A DNA stretch of 11,228 nt from CALKZN01 sp964633815 (GTDB taxonomy: Bacteria; Pseudomonadota; Gammaproteobacteria; Arenicellales; Arenicellaceae): positions 1 through 11,228 of the forward strand of contig CAZWHW010000043.1 in assembly GCA_964633815.1 (NCBI GenBank), read 5' to 3'. The position numbers were made by a program, and so were the translations under genes. The notes beneath the pieces are model-generated. The model was given only the letters and a program-made list of their open reading frames with translations, had not been told where the DNA came from and did not search any database. This document shows positions 6,636-11,228 of the stretch, in pieces (the stretch's first letter is position 1; each line of letters begins with the position of its first letter).

Positions 6636-7874
6636 ATGGTCGAATTAGCAAAAACGTTAGAATTTAATGTTGACGCCATCCGTAAAGATTTTCCCGCGTT
6701 GCATCAAAACATTAATGGCTCACCATTAGTTTATTTAGACAATGGCGCTTCTACACAAAAACCCCAAGCAGTAATTGATGCAATCACTAAATTCTATAGT
6801 CAAGATTATGCAAATGTGCACCGAGGTATTCATAGCCTAAGCCAACGTGCAACTGACCAATTTGAGGCTGCCCGCGAATCCGTCAGGGCATTTATCAATG
6901 CAAAGGCCATTGAGGAAGTAGTTTTCACTTCTGGCACCACCGATAGCATTAACCTAATTGCGACAAGCTTTGGTTCTAAATTCATTACTTCAGGTGATCG
7001 TATTCTTGTCTCTGAAATGGAACATCATTCGAATATTGTTCCTTGGCAAATTTTAGCTGAACGCCAAGGCGCTGAACTTCTAGTTATACCTGTATTGAAA
7101 AATGGTGAGCTGGATATTGCAAGTTTGCCTGACCTATTAAATGATAAAACTAAAATTGTTGCTATCACTCAAGTATCAAATGCCTTAGGCACAATTAACC
7201 CTATCAAAGAAATCACCGCCGCAGCGCATAAAGTCGGCGCGAAAGTTGTATTAGATGGAGCACAATCCATCGCTCATATGCCTGTTGATATACAAGCACT
7301 TGATTGTGACTTTTTTGTTTTTTCTGGACACAAAATTTTTGCGCCCACAGGCATCGGGGTTTTATATGGCAAACAAGAAATTTTAGAAGCTATGCCGCCG
7401 TACCGCTCAGGTGGAGACATGATCAAAACAGTCAGTTTTTCTGGTACAGAATACAATACACTCCCATATAAGTTTGAAGCAGGTACTCCTCATATTTCTG
7501 GCGCAATTGGTTTAGCTGCAGCATTAGACTATTTGAGTCAAATAGGCATGGAAAATATTGAGGCCTATGAAAATCAGTTATTAGCTTATGGCACTGAGCA
7601 AATGCAAACTATTGACGGTCTCGAACTTGTTGGCACAGCAATTAATAAAGCAGGGATATTATCTTTTTATATCGAAGGTGCGCATGCCTCAGACTTAGGC
7701 ACACTATTAGATCATCAAGGTATTGCCATTCGAGTCGGCCATCACTGCGCTATGCCAGTTATGGAAAAATTTGGCCTTGCTGCTACTTCAAGAGCATCCT
7801 TGGCAATGTATAACAATTTTGAAGATATTGACCGCTTTGTCACCTCGTTAAAACGATCAATCTCGATGCTATAG
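6636..7874 (+). CDS. sufS: Cysteine desulfurase SufS
   Basis: A PLP enzyme that turns L-cysteine into L-alanine and a protein-bound persulfide, the sulfur source for SufB. It is 412 residues, against 406 in E. coli. Visible features: YLDNGASTQKP (33-43), YANVHRGIHSLS (58-69), EMEHHSNIVPW (127-137) with the PLP-stacking His, LDGAQS (206-211) with Asp207 and Gln210, the PLP Schiff-base Lys233 in FSGHKIFAPTGIGVLYG, the group II block GGDMI, and catalytic Cys371 in RVGHHCAMP. The RVGHHC loop is the short one of group II (SufS) enzymes, not IscS. The usual RGTTE of group II enzymes reads SGTTD here (99-103). The start codon directly follows the sufD stop, with GAGG 11 bases ahead. No sufE or sufU neighbour is present, so the sulfur acceptor that normally boosts SufS must be elsewhere or absent. 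Confidence 0.96.
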   Translation: MVELAKTLEFNVDAIRKDFPALHQNINGSPLVYLDNGASTQKPQAVIDAITKFYSQDYANVHRGIHSLSQRATDQFEAARESVRAFINAKAIEEVVFTSGTTDSINLIATSFGSKFITSGDRILVSEMEHHSNIVPWQILAERQGAELLVIPVLKNGELDIASLPDLLNDKTKIVAITQVSNALGTINPIKEITAAAHKVGAKVVLDGAQSIAHMPVDIQALDCDFFVFSGHKIFAPTGIGVLYGKQEILEAMPPYRSGGDMIKTVSFSGTEYNTLPYKFEAGTPHISGAIGLAAALDYLSQIGMENIEAYENQLLAYGTEQMQTIDGLELVGTAINKAGILSFYIEGAHASDLGTLLDHQGIAIRVGHHCAMPVMEKFGLAATSRASLAMYNNFEDIDRFVTSLKRSISML

Positions 7875-7879
7875 ATATT

Positions 7880-8209
7880 ATGAGTGAAACCGCTCCACCT
7901 ACTCCTGAAGATTTGTTGCCCGACATCATTGAGGCGCTAAAAACCGTCTTTGACCCAGAAATTCCTGTGAATATCTATGATTTGGGTTTAATTTATGATG
8001 TTAAATTGGATGACGATTTTTTCGCCGATGTATCAATGACCTTAACCGCTCCTGGTTGCCCGGTCGCAGAAACTTTTCCTGGCATTGTCGAAAATGCCGT
8101 TAAAAGTGTTGTCGGAGTTTCTGATGCTAGAGTCGAATTAACCTTTGACCCGCCATGGACAACTGATTGCATGAGCGAAGAAGCCAAACTGGAACTAGGC
8201 ATGATCTAA
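7880..8209 (+). CDS. sufT: SUF-associated MIP18/DUF59 protein SufT
   Basis: A 109-residue cytoplasmic protein of the MIP18 (DUF59) family, of the type found in SUF operons and named SufT. Family members help mature or deliver Fe-S clusters; bacterial SufT supports cluster supply to apo-enzymes, and plant and yeast relatives act in late steps. The hallmark DPEIPVNIYDLGLIYDV (25-41) is followed by TLTAPGCPVAE (54-64), with the conserved Cys60, and FDPPWTTDCMSEEAK (89-103), with a second Cys97. The whole protein is one domain, of normal length. It lies five bases after sufS. There is no Shine-Dalgarno, so translation probably depends on coupling to sufS. It appears in the place where sufE/sufU or sufA stand in other operons, but it is not related to them by sequence. 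Confidence 0.9.
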   Translation: MSETAPPTPEDLLPDIIEALKTVFDPEIPVNIYDLGLIYDVKLDDDFFADVSMTLTAPGCPVAETFPGIVENAVKSVVGVSDARVELTFDPPWTTDCMSEEAKLELGMI

Positions 8210-8230
8210 ACGACAGTGTACTATCATTGA

Positions 8231-8896
8231 ATGAAAGTAACTTTAGCATTCGATGTTTACGGCACATTGATTGATACCGCAGGAATTGCAGTTGAACTCG
8301 AACACCTAGTTGGAAAACAATCGGCTGTCTTTGCTGAACGATGGCGCGATAAGCAATTAGAATACTCTTTTCGCAAAGGTTTGATGGAAGACTATCAAAA
8401 CTTCGCAGTTTGTACCAAGCAAGCACTAGACTTTACTGATGCGCAACTTAAGACCGACCTTAGTTCTTCTGATAAGACTATATTGTTAGAAAAATATCAA
8501 CACTTACCTACTTTTACTGAGGTCAATAACAGCTTGAAATCCTTACAAAGCCTCGACGTTCAAATGTATGCTTTTTCTAATGGTTCAGCAGATAAAGTAA
8601 TTGATTTGTTAAAAAATGCACAGATTTTTGACTACTTTATTGATGTAGTAAGCACAGATGAAATTAAAACCTTCAAGCCTAATCCAGCGGTCTACACTCA
8701 CTTTGTAAGACGAGCAAAAACTACACCACAAAATAGCTGGCTTATTTCTAGCAATCCGTTTGATGTGTTGGGTGGGCTAAATATCGGTATGCAATGCGCT
8801 TGGTTACAGCGTTCTCCTGCAGCAGTTTTTGACCCTTGGGAGCGAAAACCATCCACTATTATTCATAGCTTGAATGAAATCAAAACTATAATTTAA
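8231..8896 (+). CDS. Haloacid dehalogenase type II-like HAD hydrolase
   Basis: A 221-residue HAD-superfamily hydrolase. Motif I reads FDVYGTL, with nucleophile Asp8 and Tyr (not Asp) two residues later. That is the pattern of L-2-haloacid dehalogenases, not HAD phosphatases. The L-DEX YL catalytic residues I remember (Asp10, Thr14, Arg41, Ser118, Lys151, Tyr157, Ser175, Asn177, Asp180) all match here at positions two lower: 8, 12, 39, 116, 149, 155, 173, 175 and 178. The substrate-pocket Tyr and two hydrophobic residues also fit, while the pocket Trp is Phe177. The expected reaction is hydrolysis of short L-2-haloacids to D-2-hydroxyacids. The natural substrate may differ, since many annotated members are untested. 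It starts 21 bases after sufT with no terminator between, so co-transcription with suf is likely. There is no Shine-Dalgarno. Its stop overlaps the convergent HugZ-like gene. Confidence 0.87.
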   Translation: MKVTLAFDVYGTLIDTAGIAVELEHLVGKQSAVFAERWRDKQLEYSFRKGLMEDYQNFAVCTKQALDFTDAQLKTDLSSSDKTILLEKYQHLPTFTEVNNSLKSLQSLDVQMYAFSNGSADKVIDLLKNAQIFDYFIDVVSTDEIKTFKPNPAVYTHFVRRAKTTPQNSWLISSNPFDVLGGLNIGMQCAWLQRSPAAVFDPWERKPSTIIHSLNEIKTII

Positions 8897-9402
8897 GTTT
8901 TTTTATCCTGCATGACTGGGCTTGTTTCTCCGCCAAACCCTTTGCCAATATTAAATGCTCTACCAAAACCTTCTACATAGCGCCCACTTTGTGGAACAAA
9001 TTTATATACTCTAAAATCAGACAAAGAGCGTAAAACATCAATTATCTCCCCGAAACGTTGTTGCATAATTTCAATTGCACTTTGTCTTTCAACATCACTC
9101 TCAATCAGTTGGCTCAACACATGATATTGAACTCGAACCCGCGCAAATATTTGTTCAGTATTCGCTTCATCTGCAATGATTAAAATTGAGGCCTTTGGGT
9201 TTGCACGCAAAAAATGCGAATGCTCTGATAGATCACTCAAAAAAACATAAAATGCTTGTTCTTCAGGGACTGCAACGAAGGGCGCATAGGAGCTGTACGG
9301 AACGATTTCTTCCATTGAAGTTTCTTTAGATAGTGTGCTTAAGAATAAACTTTGTTGTTGTTCAATCAATTGAACAATTTTGTCTTCAATTTCTTTTTGC
9401 AT
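8893..9402 (-). CDS. HugZ-like / pyridoxamine 5'-phosphate oxidase-fold protein
   Basis: A 169-residue split-barrel protein of the HugZ/PNPOx-like group. Visible blocks are LFLSTLSKE (19-27), VPYSSYAPFVAV (34-45), FYVFLSDLSEHSHFLRANPKASILII (51-76), QIFARVRVQY (84-93), RFGEIIDVLRSLSDFRVYKFVP (116-137) and GRYVEGFGRAF (140-150). Relatives bind flavin or heme; Helicobacter and Campylobacter HugZ proteins degrade heme to release iron. The C-terminal heme-ligand His of Helicobacter HugZ has no clear match here, so heme oxygenase activity is open. I chose the ATG at 9402. The frame stays open to 9483, but only through a TTG codon, adding 27 residues unlike the family and overlapping the divergent gene. 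No Shine-Dalgarno is seen. The last codon overlaps the HAD gene end by 4 bases, with no terminator between them. Confidence 0.83.
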   Translation of the reverse strand: MQKEIEDKIVQLIEQQQSLFLSTLSKETSMEEIVPYSSYAPFVAVPEEQAFYVFLSDLSEHSHFLRANPKASILIIADEANTEQIFARVRVQYHVLSQLIESDVERQSAIEIMQQRFGEIIDVLRSLSDFRVYKFVPQSGRYVEGFGRAFNIGKGFGGETSPVMQDKKT

Positions 9403-9436
9403 ATTAATGGTTTTATTAGGTGGTAAATTAACTGTT
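9403..9436. promoter_or_regulatory. Very short divergent control region, HugZ-like / AI-2E gene
   Basis: Only 34 bases separate the chosen starts, so at least one promoter must lie inside a coding region. For the plus strand a weak pair, TTGTCT (9380-9385) and TATTAA (9402-9407) with a 16-base spacer, could serve the transporter. AGGTGG at 9418-9423 is the only Shine-Dalgarno-like element, 13 bases before the ATG at 9437. I see no clear promoter for the HugZ-like gene. Confidence 0.3.
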
Positions 9437-10600
9437 ATGTTAAATTTAGCGCATCTTAATGAACGATTAAATAAAATGGACAAACAATCGGGACCAATTA
9501 ACGCTTCAATTCTTATTATTGCAATTATTTCGGTGTTTTATGTCTTAGTCGTAGGCAAAGCTTTTTTAGTGCCATTGGCGGTGGCAGTCATGGTGTGGTA
9601 CATCATCAATGCATTAAGCAGAGTCTATGCAAAATGCTTACCTAAAATTCAACAACCAAACATTTTAACCACCTCCTTATCGTTATTTACGATCGGGCTA
9701 TTCACCTGTTTCGCCGTAGATATGGTTCGCGATAATATTTCAGCAGTATCTGCAGCAGCACCAATTTATAAGACTAATTTTGATGTGCTTGTGCATAAAA
9801 TGGTGGTTCAATTCAAACTTGAAGAAGTGCCTAATGTTCGTGAAATACTATCTAGTATCGAAATTGCCCCGCTGATTTCAACACTCGCTGGTACGTTTAC
9901 CAGCGCCATTGGAAATGTCTTTTTAGTATTAATTTATGTGTTATTTTTGTTGTTCGAACAAGGAACTTTTAAACGAAAAATTGTTGCGCTTTTCCCAAAT
10001 GAAGAACGCCGACATTCAATATTAAGCATACTGACGCACACCCAAGCAGATATTCAAACGTATATATGGATTAAAACCATCACCAGCACTGCAACTGGTA
10101 TTATAAGCTTTATTGTTTTAAAGCTAGTAGGAGTTGATTTTGCTGGCTTTTGGGCATTTACTATCTTTTTATTGAACTTTATTCCAACTGTAGGCTCAAT
10201 TATCGCAACTTTTTTTCCGGCCTTATTAGCCTTAATTCAATTCGGTGGTTTTTTCGAGTTTTTCATGGTGCTTGTTGGTGTTGGCTCTGTTCAAGTGGTA
10301 GTTGGTAATTTCATAGAACCTAAATTAATGGGCAACACACTGAACTTAAGTCCACTCGTTGTCATGCTTTCTTTAACCCTTTGGGGAAGCATTTGGGGGA
10401 TTGCAGGAATGTTTTTAAGTGTGCCAATTACTGTAATTTTGTTAATTGTTTTTGCCCATTTTCAAAATACTCGTTCACTTGCCGTATTTTTATCCGGCGA
10501 TGGCAATCTAAAATTTGTAGAAGATAATCATACGCCTATTCCTGTAGAGCCAACCGAGCAAGAAAACACCACTGATTCCGAATCAACTAACTCTAAATAA
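9437..10600 (+). CDS. AI-2E family (UPF0118) inner-membrane transporter
   Basis: A polytopic inner-membrane protein of the AI-2 exporter family, which includes TqsA and PerM; members export AI-2, ions or unknown substrates. Numbered from 9437 it has 387 residues. Two N-terminal membrane helices (about 22-60) are followed by one at 76-96, a soluble middle segment, a helix at about 150-173, and a dense C-terminal membrane block (about 213-343). Family signatures are visible: LLNFIPTVGSIIATFFPA (245-262), GNFIEPKLMGNTLNLSPLVVM (290-310) and WGSIWGIAGMFLSVPIT (316-332). The tail after about 355 is acidic and rich in Thr/Ser/Glu. The start is uncertain: ATG at 9407, 9437 or 9476 all keep the first helix. 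I chose 9437 for the AGGTGG upstream. The substrate cannot be read from sequence. It ends eight bases before envC, tail to tail. Confidence 0.88.
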   Translation: MLNLAHLNERLNKMDKQSGPINASILIIAIISVFYVLVVGKAFLVPLAVAVMVWYIINALSRVYAKCLPKIQQPNILTTSLSLFTIGLFTCFAVDMVRDNISAVSAAAPIYKTNFDVLVHKMVVQFKLEEVPNVREILSSIEIAPLISTLAGTFTSAIGNVFLVLIYVLFLLFEQGTFKRKIVALFPNEERRHSILSILTHTQADIQTYIWIKTITSTATGIISFIVLKLVGVDFAGFWAFTIFLLNFIPTVGSIIATFFPALLALIQFGGFFEFFMVLVGVGSVQVVVGNFIEPKLMGNTLNLSPLVVMLSLTLWGSIWGIAGMFLSVPITVILLIVFAHFQNTRSLAVFLSGDGNLKFVEDNHTPIPVEPTEQENTTDSESTNSK

Positions 10601-10608
10601 AACTTGAC

Positions 10609-11228
10609 CTATCTCAACCACGGTTTGGGATTGATCGTTTTGCCTTTATGGCGCATTTCAAAGTAGAAATTAGGCTGATTTTTGGCCTGTCGATAGGTTG
10701 CTATTACTTCTCGTGGTGCCACAATATCACCTTCTTTTTTATTCAAAACTTGGTTATTGCCATACAAACTAATATAACCTCCACCATGTTCAATAATTAT
10801 CAAATTACCAAAGCCTTTTAACCAATTTGAAAAAATCACCCGTCCTTCGTAAATCGCTCTTACATTATTATTGCCTGCTTGGCTTGCCGAAACCTGTAAC
10901 CCATTTGAACTTAAACCGCTGGGCCATTGTTTTTGTCCAAAATCGACTTTAATTTTTCCTGCTACTGGCAAAATCAAACGTCCTTTTTGTTTAGTAAACC
11001 CTCCTTTTGCAGGAATAAACTGTTTATTAGATTGCGCTTTAGCTTTGCGTTGCTCTTCCAAACGTTGTATCAAAGCGGCTAATCTTTTTTTGTCTGCTTT
11101 AAGTTTTTTGATAGTCGATGTATTTTCAGCAATACCACTATCAAGCTTTTTTAATAATTGGTTCTTATTTCTATTTTCTTTCGCAATAGTTTGTTTAAGT
11201 TTTTTTTGTTCAATTAATTGTTTCGATA
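10609..11228 (-). CDS. envC: EnvC-type murein hydrolase activator, C-terminal part
   Basis: The 3' part of a gene that runs off the window, about 205 residues without a stop. The first part seen (about 11030-11228) is Lys/Gln/Leu/Glu-rich coiled coil, as in EnvC. The last part (about 10983-10612) is a LytM/M23 domain with KIKVDFGQKQWPSGLSSNG, VRAIYEGRVIFSNWLKGFGNLI, IEHGGGYISLYGNNQ and FYFEMRHKGKTINPKPWL. The zinc-ligand positions of active M23 peptidases are lost: the HxxxD region reads SSNG, and the HxH region NFY. That is the EnvC condition, in which the domain does not cut peptidoglycan but activates the amidases AmiA/AmiB at the septum during cell separation. The coiled coil would contact FtsEX. 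The start lies beyond the window. An in-frame TTG at 11073 is not the real start, because the coiled coil continues upstream of it. Confidence 0.88.
   Translation of the reverse strand, partial: SKQLIEQKKLKQTIAKENRNKNQLLKKLDSGIAENTSTIKKLKADKKRLAALIQRLEEQRKAKAQSNKQFIPAKGGFTKQKGRLILPVAGKIKVDFGQKQWPSGLSSNGLQVSASQAGNNNVRAIYEGRVIFSNWLKGFGNLIIIEHGGGYISLYGNNQVLNKKEGDIVAPREVIATYRQAKNQPNFYFEMRHKGKTINPKPWLR

Noticed and set aside
8127..8426. Minus-strand frame of 99 codons spanning the sufT-HAD junction
   Set aside because: It is antisense to two well-supported genes and has no recognisable motif.
9403..9483. N-terminal extension of the HugZ-like protein to a TTG at 9483
   Set aside because: The added 27 residues do not fit the family, the start would be TTG without ribosome site, and it would overlap the divergent transporter gene.
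10983..11073. TTG at 11073 as the start of a short M23 protein
   Set aside because: The same frame stays open to the window edge and encodes the Lys/Gln-rich coiled coil expected of EnvC, so the gene is cut by the window rather than short.

Overview
This is an AT-rich stretch of bacterial chromosome. I read it as gammaproteobacterial: the Rrf2 regulator looks like E. coli IscR, the SufBCDS proteins resemble the E. coli set, and there is an EnvC-type degenerate LytM protein and a HugZ-type flavin-fold protein. I cannot name a genus. Many genes lack a clear Shine-Dalgarno sequence, so several starts are uncertain.

Layout. Positions 57-530 (-) encode a small type II/Prx5-like peroxiredoxin. It is divergent from a PadR-type regulator at 840-1388 (+), across 309 bases of very AT-rich DNA. 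PadR converges on an orphan CsgG-domain outer-membrane lipoprotein at 1457-2275 (-), and a compact hairpin at about 1403-1431 looks like a terminator for both. From 2473 to 8209 (+) runs an iron-sulfur cluster assembly operon, iscR-sufB-sufC-sufD-sufS-sufT, followed 21 bases later by a haloacid dehalogenase-like gene (8231-8896, +). That gene overlaps tail to tail by 4 bases with a HugZ/pyridoxamine-oxidase-fold gene (8893-9402, -). The latter is divergent from an AI-2E-family membrane protein (about 9437-10600, +), which converges with 8 bases to spare on the C-terminal part of envC (10609 to the window edge, -).

How the genes work together. SufS would release sulfur from cysteine, and SufBC2D would build Fe-S clusters on a SufB/SufD scaffold using SufC ATPase energy. 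SufT (MIP18/DUF59) would help cluster delivery or maturation. IscR, which keeps three Cys and one His as likely [2Fe-2S] ligands, would sense Fe-S status and control the operon. The operon has a good sigma70-type promoter (2389-2417), a degenerate IscR type-1-like sequence over the -35, and a near-perfect 20-bp palindrome downstream of the -10. No sufA or sufE/sufU lies in the operon. The peroxiredoxin and the HugZ-like protein fit loosely with a redox/iron theme, but nothing in the sequence proves a link.

I see no CRISPR, insertion sequence, tRNA, rRNA, integrase or phage gene, and no clearly new multi-gene system. The most useful leads are the two candidate operators before iscR, the unusual IscR (an 11-residue insertion and one extra residue between cluster ligands), the SUF operon without its usual SufE/SufU partner, the dehalogenase-like gene at its end, and the orphan CsgG-like lipoprotein with a palindrome in its leader.
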